57,295 nucleotides of DNA from an uncultured Prevotella sp. GTDB taxonomy: Bacteria; Bacteroidota; Bacteroidia; Bacteroidales; Bacteroidaceae. The position numbers and the translations under genes were made by a program. Below, piece by piece: positions 44,195 to 53,590 of this stretch; the first letter of the stretch is position 1, and each line of letters begins with the position of its first letter. The stretch lies in assembly GCA_900553465.1 (NCBI GenBank), contig USDT01000015.1, positions 1 to 57,295 on the forward strand, given 5' to 3'. The notes under the pieces were generated by a model. It was not told the origin of the DNA and made no database searches. It saw only the letters and a list, made by a program, of their open reading frames with translations.

Positions 44195-45175
44195 TTATTT
44201 GTCTATCGCCGCCTGCGCTGTCTTCATGGCTTCGGCCCGTGCCGGTTTGCCGGTGGCGGTCATCGGCAGTTCGCTGACGCATATATAATGTTTCGGGCGG
44301 CTGTATTTCGGCAGATGCTCTTCGCATAGACAGCGCATCGTTTCGCTTTCGTCGCTCTCCACAAGCATTGCCACCGCCTCGCCCAGACGGTGGTCCTTCA
44401 CCTTGGTTATCATGAACCGGCACGCCGCGTGCGGCTTCAGTTGCCGCTCCATTTCCTCAATCTGCATCTTTATTCCTCCGCTGCACACCACGTTGTCCTT
44501 GCGTCCGATTATGCGGAAACGTCGTCCGTCGGCGTCCAGCTCGGCTATGTCGTTGGTTTTCATCCGCTTTTCGCATACGGCAGGCGCGTCTATCATGAGG
44601 CAGCCGTCGGCGTCTGTGGCTACGCTTACGTTCTCAAACGGCGTGTACCATTCGCTCGCCTCAGGTCCGTTGAGCCGTCGCAGGGCTATGTGCGACAGCG
44701 TCTCGGTCATGCCGTATGTGCTCCACACGGCGTTGGGAAAGTCTTTCAGCGCGTCGCACAGCGCGTCGTCCACCGCTCCGCCGCCTATTATGAGCTGTCT
44801 GACGCCCATGAGCAGGCGGCGTTCCTCGGGGTCGCTGATGCTGTCGTAAACCTGAAGCGGCACCATCGCGGCGAACACGGGAGACCGGTCAAGGCCGCGC
44901 AACGGATGGCCGCCCGGCTTAACGCTTATCAGTCTGAGGCCTGCGACAATCGAGCGTACCACCACCATCTTGCCCGCAATGTAGTCGAGCGGCATGCATA
45001 GCAGAGCCGTATCGCCCTGTTTCAGACCGAGAAAACGGCACGTGATGAGTGCGCTTGCCTCCATGCGGCGTTTTTCCACACGCATCGGTTTCGGCTTTCC
45101 TGTCGAGCCGCTGGTGTGTACCGTTATGCAGTCGTCGCCGTTGTTCCATTCTTCAAGAAATTCGTCGAGAGTCAT
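44195..45175 (-). CDS. menE: o-Succinylbenzoate-CoA ligase (MenE), short form
   Basis: 326 residues, shorter than the ~450-500 of typical MenE. The AMP-binding core is kept: ITVHTSGSTGKPKPMRV (P-loop), YGMTETLSH (adenine/ATP motif) and FRIIGRKDNVVCSGGIKMQIEEME (hinge). The C-terminal LPKYSRPKHYICVSELPMTATGKPAR carries the catalytic lysine in TGK. The deleted part is the N-terminal subdomain, as is common in Bacteroidales MenE. It activates o-succinylbenzoate for menaquinone synthesis. Separated from menC by 303 nt containing a 22-nt unit array. Confidence 0.92.
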   Translation of the reverse strand: MTLDEFLEEWNNGDDCITVHTSGSTGKPKPMRVEKRRMEASALITCRFLGLKQGDTALLCMPLDYIAGKMVVVRSIVAGLRLISVKPGGHPLRGLDRSPVFAAMVPLQVYDSISDPEERRLLMGVRQLIIGGGAVDDALCDALKDFPNAVWSTYGMTETLSHIALRRLNGPEASEWYTPFENVSVATDADGCLMIDAPAVCEKRMKTNDIAELDADGRRFRIIGRKDNVVCSGGIKMQIEEMERQLKPHAACRFMITKVKDHRLGEAVAMLVESDESETMRCLCEEHLPKYSRPKHYICVSELPMTATGKPARAEAMKTAQAAIDK

Positions 45176-45237
45176 ATTTGCGTCTGTTTTTATTTTATGA
45201 GATAACGTGTGTTCTGTCTGTCAGGACGCACATGTAA

Positions 45238-45391
45238 AATGATAAAGCCTAAAACGCGTTGTCAAAGAGCCCGTATTGAGGCCTGATAAAGCCCATTTCA
45301 GGGCATGAAATGGCCTGTTTCGCGGCCTGAAACAGTGCGTTTTGCAGGCTCAAACAGCCTTTTTCGTGAGCGATGAAAGCTGATGGCGGTC
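45238..45391 (+). repeat. Solo array of about seven 22-nt quasi-palindromic units
   Basis: Units at 45238, 45260, 45282, 45304, 45326, 45348 and 45370 keep exact 22-nt register; the cleanest is CATGAAATGGCCTGTTTCGC at 45304. No conserved flanks. It splits the otherwise tight menC-menE pair. Confidence 0.8.
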
Positions 45392-45478
45392 TGAAACGTA
45401 TGAACAACGGCATTCCGGTATCATTTCGGACACACGGTTGGAAGTGTCGTTCCGTTGTGTGGTATGGAGTTATTGCGG

Positions 45479-46507
45479 TCAGTGTGTGCGCCACAACCGG
45501 TCTTTTCTTATTTCGAGCGGCATGGGCAGGTTGTCCGTGAAAAGCTGTCCTGTGCCCAGTCCCTGCGGCATGCTTATGCCTGGTCCGTAGATGTGGGCGG
45601 CAAGCTGAGCTACTGCGTTCAGTCCCACGTTGCTTTCCAGTGCGCTTGTTATCCACGAGCCGATACCTCTCTCGTTGGCAAGCCTTATCCATTCCTCCGT
45701 GCCGTGCATACCTCCGTGAAGCGACGGTTTGAGGATGATGTACTGTGGTTTTATGAAGTCGAGCAGTTGGGCCTTCATGTCCTTGGCGTTCACTCCTATG
45801 AGTTCCTCGTCGAGCGCGATGGGCAACGGAGTCTCACGGCACAGCTTTGCCATATCGTTCCACTGGCGTTGCTTTATCGGTTGTTCTATGGAGTGGATGT
45901 CATATTTTGCAAGCTGTTCGAGCCTTTCCGCCGCGTTGTCTGGAGTAAAACCGCCGTTGGCATCCACACGCAGCTCTATGCTGTCCTTGCCGAAGCGTTT
46001 TCTTATGTGCCTTATAAGCTCCAGTTCCTGATTGAAGTCTATTGCTCCTATCTTCAGCTTGACGCATGCGAAGCCTGCCTGCATCTTTTCCTCCAGCCGC
46101 CCCATCATCTCTTCGAACGAACCCATCCACACCAGACCGTTTATCGGTATGCCTTCCTCGCCGCGTGTGAACGGAGTGTCGAATATGGTGGTGCCGCCGT
46201 TGTCGAAGCTTTTCTCGGCTGTCTCCATGCCGAAGAGCATCGACGGGTACGGACGCATCAGGTCGTAGTCTATCGATTGTCTCGTCTCGTACATCCGACA
46301 CAGGGCATTCAGCGTCTGCTCATATTCGGGAGACGCGTCGCAGCTAAGGTCGGGCAGGGGCGCACATTCGCCCAATCCTTCGCGTTGCGGTTCCTCGTCC
46401 GACGTCATTTTCAGAAACCACGATGTGCGCGTGGTGTATATCCCGCGTGACGTTCCGGCAGGTTGTTTGAAGTGGAGCGTCCGTTTCGTTACAGTGAGTC
46501 TTCTCAT
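45479..46507 (-). CDS. menC: o-Succinylbenzoate synthase
   Basis: 342 residues, enolase superfamily. The catalytic lysine pair lies in CVKLKIGAI, and the metal ligands lie in LRVDANGGFTP (D), IHSIEQPIKQ (E) and PIALDEELIG (D/E); the second catalytic lysine is in QYIILKPSLHGG. It dehydrates SHCHC to o-succinylbenzoate. The start is RRLTVTKRTLHFKQPAGTSRG, typical of Bacteroidales MenC. It follows menB by 63 nt. Confidence 0.96.
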   Translation of the reverse strand: MRRLTVTKRTLHFKQPAGTSRGIYTTRTSWFLKMTSDEEPQREGLGECAPLPDLSCDASPEYEQTLNALCRMYETRQSIDYDLMRPYPSMLFGMETAEKSFDNGGTTIFDTPFTRGEEGIPINGLVWMGSFEEMMGRLEEKMQAGFACVKLKIGAIDFNQELELIRHIRKRFGKDSIELRVDANGGFTPDNAAERLEQLAKYDIHSIEQPIKQRQWNDMAKLCRETPLPIALDEELIGVNAKDMKAQLLDFIKPQYIILKPSLHGGMHGTEEWIRLANERGIGSWITSALESNVGLNAVAQLAAHIYGPGISMPQGLGTGQLFTDNLPMPLEIRKDRLWRTH

Positions 46508-46570
46508 TTACCGGTGTTTTTTGTTTCTTTATGTTGTGTGATGATGAGGCTTTGCGCCGTTCGGAATGAC

Positions 46571-47398
46571 TTACGGGAGCTTCGGATATTTGCTGAAGTC
46601 GGGCTTGCGCTTCTCAAGGAATGCCTTGCCTCCCTCCTGAGCTTCGTCCAGGAAGTAGTAGAGCATGGTGGCGTCGCCGGCAAGTTCCTGTATGCCCGCC
46701 TGTCCGTCGAGTTCCGCGTTCAGGCCCGCCTTTATCATTCTCAGTGCGAGCGGACTGTGCTCCATCATCTTCTCGGCCCATTCCACGCATGTGTCCTCCA
46801 GCTGGTCGAAGGGCACCACTTTGTTCACCATGCCCATTCGCTCAGCTTCTTCGGCCGAGTACTGACGGCAGAGAAACCATATCTCGCGCGCCTTCTTCTG
46901 TCCGACGATGCGTGCCAGATAGGATGCGCCGAATCCGGCATCAAACGATCCAACCTTCGGCCCGGTCTGTCCGAATATTGCGTTGTCGCTTGCTATGGTG
47001 AGGTCGCACATCAGGTGCAGCACGTGTCCGCCGCCTATAGCATATCCGTTGACCATTGCTATCACCGGTTTCGGCAGCGACCGTATCTGTTTCTGTACGT
47101 CCAGCACGTTGAGTCTCGGCACACCGTCCTCACCTACATATCCTCCGCGACCTTTCACGTTCATGTCACCACCCGAACAGAAAGCCTTGTCGCCTGCACC
47201 GGTGAGTATCACCACACCTATGCGTTGAGCCTCCCTGCACCATGCGAACGCCTTAGACATCTCCCACGTTGTGCGTGGTGTGAAGGCGTTGCGCCATCTC
47301 GGGCGGTTGATTGTTATGCGGGCGATGCCGTTGTACTCGTCGAAAAGAATCTCCTTAAAGTCGAAACCTTCTATTGGTTTCCATTCTCTTGTGCTCAT
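46571..47398 (-). CDS. menB: 1,4-Dihydroxy-2-naphthoyl-CoA synthase
   Basis: 275 residues, crotonase fold. Oxyanion-hole and active-site segments: [57 protein letters not shown], and the late catalytic Tyr/Ser region [20 protein letters not shown]. The length and the [13 protein letters not shown] string are diagnostic of MenB. It ring-closes succinylbenzoyl-CoA. It is now first in a menB-menC-menE run, separated from menD by the exported-protein gene. Confidence 0.97.
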   Translation of the reverse strand: MSTREWKPIEGFDFKEILFDEYNGIARITINRPRWRNAFTPRTTWEMSKAFAWCREAQRIGVVILTGAGDKAFCSGGDMNVKGRGGYVGEDGVPRLNVLDVQKQIRSLPKPVIAMVNGYAIGGGHVLHLMCDLTIASDNAIFGQTGPKVGSFDAGFGASYLARIVGQKKAREIWFLCRQYSAEEAERMGMVNKVVPFDQLEDTCVEWAEKMMEHSPLALRMIKAGLNAELDGQAGIQELAGDATMLYYFLDEAQEGGKAFLEKRKPDFSKYPKLP

Positions 47399-47612
47399 AT
47401 CTTTTATGTTTTGTGTTGTCGTAAACTGTATTCAGTAGTGGCTTCCTCGGACTGTTGTCTCACAGTATTGAGCATGCTGTATGGCATAAAACGCTTTCCT
47501 GTTTCTCTTGTCCTTTGCCGCCGTAGTGGCAAAGTTATCAAATTTTTGCCATAAGAGCAAGCATACGTACATGTGACTTGGTGTTCCGCGTGTTTTAAAA
47601 GACATACATATA

Positions 47613-47648
47613 TAAAAAACAGGCATGTCTTCAGAAAGACATGCCTGT
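47613..47648 (-). terminator. Terminator of the 47681-48871 gene
   Basis: ACAGGCATGTCT / AGACATGCCTGT perfect 12-bp stem with a 6-nt loop, followed on the minus strand by TTTTTATAT. The rest of the gap to menB (47399-47612) shows no other feature. Confidence 0.9.
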
Positions 47649-47680
47649 CGGAAATTACATATAATAATATTATGTATTGC

Positions 47681-48871
47681 TTACTTTATAACCTTTACAG
47701 TCTTTGTAGTTCCGTCAGAGAACTTCATAACCTTTACGTTAATACCCTTCTGTGCGTTGCTGATGCGACGGCCAGAGAGGTCGAAGTATTCTGTTGAAAC
47801 AACATCAGCATCATTGCCTTCAACCTTGTTGATACCAGTTGTTGTGGCTTTTATTCTGAGGTTTGTGTACTCTTCCGTAATATATGTACCATTTTGATAT
47901 GTATACACGTCAGAAAGTCCATAATCATTCAATATGTAGCTGTCTGAAGATGAGTCATATACGAAATTTTTTGTACCGAAATATAAATAATTACCTTGAG
48001 TGAACGCAGTCGTTAGATCTTCTTCTACATTCTGCGGTAAGGACAATTTAAGGGAGTCGTCTATGTTTTCGACGAGCATCCATGCATCCTCATACTTCTC
48101 CGGCATCAGACCTTTGATATAGCTTACTTCGCCAAGATTGATTACCTCTATAGTACTTTTTGCGTCTGTTTTTGTCACTTCCATATTGTTGCTGTCAAGT
48201 CCAGAATAGTCATAAATGTACTCATGTTGTTCTGCGGCAGGGAATAGATCCTCTGGATAGAATGTCAATGATGCGCAATAAGTATAAGTCGTAAGTGATG
48301 AATTGTATTCTATGTACAGGCATAGTATGTCTTCACTGTTTGAAATAATACCGGATTTTGGATCAATTGTAAGCTGATAATCGCTGTTTGTGTCGGGCGT
48401 TATATTGCCTGATTGATCCATGATTCCTTTGTACATAAAGACGTCGTAACCCTGAATATTGCCTACGGTCTGTCCTTTTGTCAGGGTGATGGTGTTTCCG
48501 TTGATGCTGCCTTCGAGGTATCCTCCGATAGAATTAGGACACATCATGTTTTTGATGTAAACCTTGTTGTTGTCACCGTATATAATATCGATGGCTTTGT
48601 GATACTCTGGTAATGCACTTATACCGAATATTGTTTCCATGCCATAGCAGGAATTGAGAAAGTCAAGATAGAATGTTTTAGGTGTTCCATCTGGTGCTTT
48701 GGTTTGTGCTTTGGCTGCTTTTCCCAAAAGTCCGGTATGCATGTTTTCCGTCGGGATGTTCATTTTCATGGCCTTTGTGGAGAAATCTAAATTTTTGAAG
48801 CTGTTTAACGGTTTCTGTGCCATGCTGCCCAAAGAGAACAGAACTGCTGCAATAAGTAAAATTTTTCTCAT
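47681..48871 (-). CDS. Exported protein with T9SS-like C-terminus
   Basis: 396 residues. Signal peptide MRKILLIAAVLFSLGSMAQ. The mature chain is rich in Tyr, Ser and Asn with repeated beta-type segments (YLDFLNSCYGMETIFGI; GYLEGSINGNTITLTKGQTVG). The C-terminus STEYFDLSGRRISN .. GINVKVMKFSDGTTKTVKVIK resembles type IX sorting domains (FDLSGR followed by a basic beta-strand), so surface location is likely. I do not recognise the main domain. It has its own promoter and terminator and sits between menD and menB, which normally adjoin in this group. Confidence 0.8.
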   Translation of the reverse strand: MRKILLIAAVLFSLGSMAQKPLNSFKNLDFSTKAMKMNIPTENMHTGLLGKAAKAQTKAPDGTPKTFYLDFLNSCYGMETIFGISALPEYHKAIDIIYGDNNKVYIKNMMCPNSIGGYLEGSINGNTITLTKGQTVGNIQGYDVFMYKGIMDQSGNITPDTNSDYQLTIDPKSGIISNSEDILCLYIEYNSSLTTYTYCASLTFYPEDLFPAAEQHEYIYDYSGLDSNNMEVTKTDAKSTIEVINLGEVSYIKGLMPEKYEDAWMLVENIDDSLKLSLPQNVEEDLTTAFTQGNYLYFGTKNFVYDSSSDSYILNDYGLSDVYTYQNGTYITEEYTNLRIKATTTGINKVEGNDADVVSTEYFDLSGRRISNAQKGINVKVMKFSDGTTKTVKVIK

Positions 48872-48907
48872 AACTACTATTTTTTAATTTGTTGTTAAAA
48901 CTTTCTT

Positions 48908-48939
48908 CAAAAGTAGGTATTATTTTTTACAAATAACAA
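48908..48939 (-). promoter_or_regulatory. Promoter of the 47681-48871 gene
   Basis: Minus strand TTG, 21 bp, TACTTTTG. Predicted start near 48904, leader about 33 nt. Confidence 0.55.
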
Positions 48940-49138
48940 GAAAATGCCATTTTTTTTTGCATTATGAATTGATTTTTTATTTCTGTGCTTACTTAAAGAC
49001 GTCAAAAAAAGGCTTTCACTATATTATAAAAAGATAATTTTTTGTTTTACTGTCAGTTTATGGTGTGTGTCTTTTAGAGTAGGTTATTGCGGTAAAGGTA
49101 TTTTTCTGTTTAAAGTGTTGTTTGTTGCGGCATGCACA
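48940..49138. other. AT-rich spacer between menD and the exported-protein gene
   Basis: No open frame, hairpin or repeat recognised; no clear terminator after menD. Confidence 0.5.
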
Positions 49139-50842
49139 TCAGAGTTTGAGCGATTTGAAGTAATCGCCCATCACTCTGTTGTCTGTTGCCGCATCTGTCG
49201 TCACCTCGAGTAGCATAGGACGCTCAGAATGTCGTGTGAGCAGTGTGACAATGCCCAGTTGCATTTCTTCCATGTTGTGTGCAGCCATGTATCCGATGTC
49301 GTTTTGTGTGCATATGCCTTCGGCATTTGTTGTGTGACATGCAGCCACGAGCTTGTCTGCCGCCGCGCTTTCGCTTAGTCCAGGGAGTCCGCGGAATATG
49401 CTTCCTCCGCTGTTGTTGAGCAGGATTATGCGCAGATTGCCTTTGAGCGAAGTGTTCCACAGTGCGTTCTGGTCGTAAAAGAAACTCAGGTCACCGATAA
49501 TGCAGAACACCATGTCGGCCGTTGCCATGGAATGTCCCGCCGCTGTTGACAGACTGCCTTCAATGCCGTTTACACCACGGTTGCATTCCACATGATGTGT
49601 GGCGAATATGTTTGCGAGCCTTATGGCCGAACTGTTGGCATAATGTACGTGCCAGTCGTATTCCATGTCGGCAAGCTGTTGTTCAAAGTATTTCACCACA
49701 GCCATCGACGAATATGCTGGTTCGTATTCTTCGGAATGGCGTTGTGCTGTGTTAAGTTCCTTGTTCCACATTTGCAGGAAGCGTGTGCGTTCGACATCTA
49801 TGTCGGCTGTCTTATCTGTCGATGGAACTGTGTCTGTGTTTTTGTCTGTACGTTTGAGCAGTTCCGGCAGACGTTTCAGGGCGTCAGGACTGTCGTATTG
49901 AGCAATGTGCGTGAGATGCATGAGCGGGTCGGTCACGGCAGAAGCGTCGGGTGTAAGCAGGCATGACGGTGCACCGGAGCGCCGCAGAAAGCGTCGTGTG
50001 GCCTTGCTCACGACGGTGTCGCCTATATATAATATATAGTCAGGCATGTAGTTTGCGTCATTACCTACAGCGCGTATCACCTTATCAAAATGCACTACGT
50101 CGGCTCCGAGAGGCTCGCACAGAGTGACAAACGAACGTGACAAGGTGCGCAATGTGTGGCTGTCTATAGCTCCGTACGGCATTTGTCCTATGACCACCAT
50201 GGGTCGTCGGGCTGTAAACCATGCGTCGGGCAGCGTGTCGCACATGTCTGTGCCGTTGCCACGAGTGCATCGCACGATAGTGCGTTCGGTCGGCAGACAT
50301 TTGCAGTCGAATGTGAATAGCGGCTCGGTTATGGGTACATTGATCTGTACCGGTGCGCCCGTGCGGCATGTGGACATATAAAGTGCCTCGCACACAAGGC
50401 GGTTGCACATCCAGTGTTCCTCATCGTTATGAGGTTCGGGCAGTGTGACACACTTGCGCACCATCGTTCCGAAAGCGCCCGGTTGTGGCAGAGTCTGTCC
50501 GTCGAGCTGGCCTATCCATTGTGCGGGACGGTCGGCTGATATGACGATGAGCGGTATGTGACGGTAGAAAGCCTCGGCCACGGCCGGTGCAAGATTGAGC
50601 AGAGCCGACCCGGACGTGACACATACGGCCACAGGTTTCATGCCTATGGCCAGACTTATGCCTATGGCGCAGAAGCCTGCCGAGCGCTCGTCGGTCACAG
50701 GGTAGCACTCTATGGTCGGACACTCGTTAAGGTTGTGTACGATGGGAGCGTTGCGGCTGCCCGGACACACCACTGCATGGCGCACTCCGTAAGCGGCGAG
50801 AAGCGCCGTGAGTATGTTCACGTTTTCCTTGTTGCTGTACAT
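49139..50842 (-). CDS. menD: SEPHCHC synthase (MenD)
   Basis: 567 residues, thiamine-diphosphate enzyme. N-terminal VVCPGSRNAPIVHNL and VTDERSAGFCAIGISLAI contain the catalytic glutamate; VTSGSALLNLAPAVAEAFY follows. The C-terminal ThDP-binding segment is FCIIGDLSFFYDQNALWN (GDG-like motif as GDL, as in other MenD). It adds a succinic-semialdehyde unit to isochorismate. It starts 1 nt after the menF stop, so it is tightly coupled. Confidence 0.97.
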   Translation of the reverse strand: MYSNKENVNILTALLAAYGVRHAVVCPGSRNAPIVHNLNECPTIECYPVTDERSAGFCAIGISLAIGMKPVAVCVTSGSALLNLAPAVAEAFYRHIPLIVISADRPAQWIGQLDGQTLPQPGAFGTMVRKCVTLPEPHNDEEHWMCNRLVCEALYMSTCRTGAPVQINVPITEPLFTFDCKCLPTERTIVRCTRGNGTDMCDTLPDAWFTARRPMVVIGQMPYGAIDSHTLRTLSRSFVTLCEPLGADVVHFDKVIRAVGNDANYMPDYILYIGDTVVSKATRRFLRRSGAPSCLLTPDASAVTDPLMHLTHIAQYDSPDALKRLPELLKRTDKNTDTVPSTDKTADIDVERTRFLQMWNKELNTAQRHSEEYEPAYSSMAVVKYFEQQLADMEYDWHVHYANSSAIRLANIFATHHVECNRGVNGIEGSLSTAAGHSMATADMVFCIIGDLSFFYDQNALWNTSLKGNLRIILLNNSGGSIFRGLPGLSESAAADKLVAACHTTNAEGICTQNDIGYMAAHNMEEMQLGIVTLLTRHSERPMLLEVTTDAATDNRVMGDYFKSLKL

Positions 50843-50843
50843 T

Positions 50844-51914
50844 TCAGTCGTTGTTTATCACACACCGCATGGTGTCCATCTTACATTCTGTCTCTTCCCA
50901 CTCATGCTGTTCGTCGCTCTCGCGCAGAAGTCCGCCGCCGGCATAGAGTCGGTAACCGTTGTCGCATATGCTCATGCAGCGCAACGATACGAACAGACGT
51001 GTGGCACCATCGGGTTGTAACGGTCCGCTGAAACCGCTGTAATAGCTGCGTCCCGCCGACTCATTGCTCATTATGAAGTCGCGTGCTTCGTCCTTGGGAA
51101 TGCCGCACACGGCAGGAGTGGGGTGCAGGCTGTCGATGACGTCGCCAAGGATATTCATGTCGTCGAGTGTGAAGGTGAAGTCGGTACGCAGGTGTACCAG
51201 TCGTCCGGCGCGTGCCGTGTATGGTCCCTTGCTGCTTATGTTGTAGGCGAAGCGTCCTATGCGGTCGCGTATGTATGACGCCACGTAGGCCTGCTCGCGT
51301 GTGTTCTTATCGTCCCATTCAATGGTGGTGTTGCACTGTGCGCTGCCCGGTGTGTCGAATCCGAGCTGACTGTCGTCAAGCCGCATTGTGCCAGCCAGCG
51401 CCATGGTTGAGAATATCGGTGCGTCGCCACTGAGCAGAATCTCCGGTGTAGCCATGAGCCACGTGCCTCCCTGAGGTGTGGACACGAGTGCCACAAACAT
51501 GCGCGGATAGAGTCGGCACGCCCTCATGAAGAGATCTTCCGGTTGTGTCGGTGTGGTGCACTCCACGCGTGAGCTGCGCGCAAGTACCAGTTTTTCGAAT
51601 TCGCTTTTCTGCAGCGACTCGTGGAAAGCAGCGAAGTCAGTGGCGTATATGTTCCTCTCGTCTTCATCTGTATGGCGTGGCGGAGCGTATGAAGCCTGTG
51701 TCTGTCGGCAGTCGGGAGCCTCCATTGTCTCCGTGAGGTCCGGTCGTATGAGCAGTACAGGGCATGATTCCGATATACAGAACGGAGCGAAAACGAATCC
51801 GCTCCGTCCGTTGAGTTCACGATATGAGTGCAGTTCTTCGGGTATTCCCGTGGTCTGCGTTATCTTCACTATATGTCTGCCGTGCGGCAGACGGTACATG
51901 GCATAGCTGCTCAT
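50844..51914 (-). CDS. menF: Isochorismate synthase
   Basis: 356 residues from the chosen start. Chorismate-binding signatures: YATDFAAFHESLQKSEFEKLVLARS, MATPEILLSGDAPIFSTMALAGTMRL, LVHLRTDFTF, HPTPAVCGIPKDEARDFI, and GRSYYSGFSGPL near the end. It isomerises chorismate to isochorismate, the first committed menaquinone step. The start at 51914 (MSSYAMYRLP) overlaps the menI stop by 4 nt; the longer frame to 52103 is an overlap artefact. Confidence 0.94.
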   Translation of the reverse strand: MSSYAMYRLPHGRHIVKITQTTGIPEELHSYRELNGRSGFVFAPFCISESCPVLLIRPDLTETMEAPDCRQTQASYAPPRHTDEDERNIYATDFAAFHESLQKSEFEKLVLARSSRVECTTPTQPEDLFMRACRLYPRMFVALVSTPQGGTWLMATPEILLSGDAPIFSTMALAGTMRLDDSQLGFDTPGSAQCNTTIEWDDKNTREQAYVASYIRDRIGRFAYNISSKGPYTARAGRLVHLRTDFTFTLDDMNILGDVIDSLHPTPAVCGIPKDEARDFIMSNESAGRSYYSGFSGPLQPDGATRLFVSLRCMSICDNGYRLYAGGGLLRESDEQHEWEETECKMDTMRCVINND

Positions 51915-52327
51915 TTTGTTCTCGGGCTGAGTATGAAGTTGGTTACCTCTACCGACGAAATGAGTTCGCCGGCGTTGTTTTTCAGTTCTATGTGCCACAG
52001 GTGCAGTGTGCGGCCCTTGTGTATGCATCGTCCGTAAGCCGTCACGGTGTCGCCTTCGAGCACCGCCTTCATGTGGTTGCCGGTCACGTTGATGCCAAGA
52101 CAAATCTTACCCGGGCACAATGCCATGGAGCCTATCCCTGCAAGGTTCTCTGCCAGTGCGAGTGATGCGCCGCCGCTGAGAAATCCGAACACCTGGCGGT
52201 TGTGTCGTCCCACCTTCATGCGTGCCATGCACGTGTCGGGTTCGGGTGTAGATATGAAATCCATACCGAGCGTTTTGGACAGTCCGTCCTGCTCAAGTCT
52301 TACTCTTTTGAGTTTTTCAATGTCCAT
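51911..52327 (-). CDS. menI: 1,4-Dihydroxy-2-naphthoyl-CoA hydrolase (hotdog thioesterase)
   Basis: 138 residues, PaaI/YbgC-type hotdog fold. The central helix GFLSGGASLALAENLAGIGSMAL carries the catalytic acidic residue, and HNRQVFGFLSGG precedes it. Strands GKICLGINVTGNHMKAVLEGDTVTAYGRCIHKGRTLHLWHIELKN follow. Its position directly between aroB and menF in a menaquinone operon supports the DHNA-CoA thioesterase role over other hotdog thioesterases. Overlaps menF by 4 nt; 24 nt after aroB. Confidence 0.88.
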   Translation of the reverse strand: MDIEKLKRVRLEQDGLSKTLGMDFISTPEPDTCMARMKVGRHNRQVFGFLSGGASLALAENLAGIGSMALCPGKICLGINVTGNHMKAVLEGDTVTAYGRCIHKGRTLHLWHIELKNNAGELISSVEVTNFILSPRTK

Positions 52328-52351
52328 TATCAGAAGTGTTATATAACTGTG

Positions 52352-53404
52352 TCAGAGCCCTTCGCGGTAGAAGTCGAGGGCTTCGAATATTTCGTCTTTG
52401 GTTGCCGTGCGGTTTATGCGTATGTCGCCCACGTCGGCCAGAAGTGTGAAGTTGATGGTGCCCGCGGTGTTTTTCTTGTCGTGAGTCATCAGTCTGTAAA
52501 GCTCCGGATAATCGTCGCATGTCACTTCGGGCAGTGAGTAGTTCTCGCGTATGAACGTCGCCGTCTGGCGCAGTTTCTCTATCGGGAAACTATCCTTAAC
52601 ATGACTGAGATACAACTCGCACGCCAGTCCCCATGCCACGGCATAACCGTGAAGCACCGGATGGCCTTTCTGCATGGCCAGCGACTCGAAGGCATGGCCC
52701 ACGGTGTGGCCCAGATTGAGGGCCTTGCGTATGTTCCGTTCCAGCGGGTCGGCTTTTACCACCTTTTCCTTTACCTTCACCGATTCGGCCACCATCTGCT
52801 GCAGACGCTTCAGATCGGGGCTGTTGAGGTCGAATGTCAGCAGGTCGCTCCACATGCGGTCGTCGCTTAGCAGTCCGTGTTTGAGCATTTCGGCATATCC
52901 CGAGCAGATGTTTGCATGGTCGAGCGTACCGAGGAAGAGCGTGTCGAGGATGACAAAGCGGCTGTCGCAGAACACTCCAATCTCGTTTTTCAGTCCTCCG
53001 AAGTTCACACCCGTCTTTCCTCCGACAGATGCATCGACCATGGCGAGCAGTGTTGTCGGGATATTGATGAAGTCGATGCCACGTTTGAATGTCGATGCTA
53101 CGAATCCGCCGAGGTCTGTCACCATGCCTCCTCCAAGGTTGATGAGGCATGAGTGGCGCGTCGCGCCTCCTTCCTGCAGACTGCGCCATACGCTGGCGGC
53201 AGAGTCGATGTCCTTATGTGTGTCGCCGGCCTTTATGGTGATGAGGGTTGCATTCTTGAGCGAGAGAAAATCCCTTAGTCTGGGCCAGCAAACGTCGCGT
53301 GTGGTTTCGTCGGTCAGTACAAACAGTCTGTCGTGTTCGCACTCGGATATCGCTTCTGTAATCTCTATCTCGATATCCTCGGATAAGATAATTCTCTGTT
53401 TCAT
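52352..53404 (-). CDS. aroB: 3-Dehydroquinate synthase
   Basis: 350 residues. NAD-binding GGGMVTDLGGFVASTFKRGIDF, IPTTLLAMVDASVGGKTGVN, and the zinc ligands in LNLGHTVGHAFES and GHPVLHGYAVAWGLA. It makes dehydroquinate in the shikimate pathway that leads to chorismate. As first gene of aroB-menI-menF-menD it links precursor supply to menaquinone synthesis. A near-consensus promoter lies about 65 nt upstream. Confidence 0.97.
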   Translation of the reverse strand: MKQRIILSEDIEIEITEAISECEHDRLFVLTDETTRDVCWPRLRDFLSLKNATLITIKAGDTHKDIDSAASVWRSLQEGGATRHSCLINLGGGMVTDLGGFVASTFKRGIDFINIPTTLLAMVDASVGGKTGVNFGGLKNEIGVFCDSRFVILDTLFLGTLDHANICSGYAEMLKHGLLSDDRMWSDLLTFDLNSPDLKRLQQMVAESVKVKEKVVKADPLERNIRKALNLGHTVGHAFESLAMQKGHPVLHGYAVAWGLACELYLSHVKDSFPIEKLRQTATFIRENYSLPEVTCDDYPELYRLMTHDKKNTAGTINFTLLADVGDIRINRTATKDEIFEALDFYREGL

Positions 53405-53468
53405 AATATCTCCCTTTCTGTTTTAATATGTGAACACCGTCAAGTGATGGCGCGGCATATATATTATG

Positions 53469-53499
53469 CAAAGATAGTGTAAACGGCCTGCAATACAAA
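53469..53499 (-). promoter_or_regulatory. Promoter of aroB-menI-menF-menD
   Basis: Minus strand TTTG, 19 bp, TATCTTTGC. Predicted start near 53465. Confidence 0.8.
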
Positions 53500-53590
53500 A
53501 TAAAAAACGGCATTTTTTGTATTGTGCCACCATGCCCTGTCGCTGTCAGAATATGTATATTCTGTCATTGTGACGAAAGAGCCGGGATTG

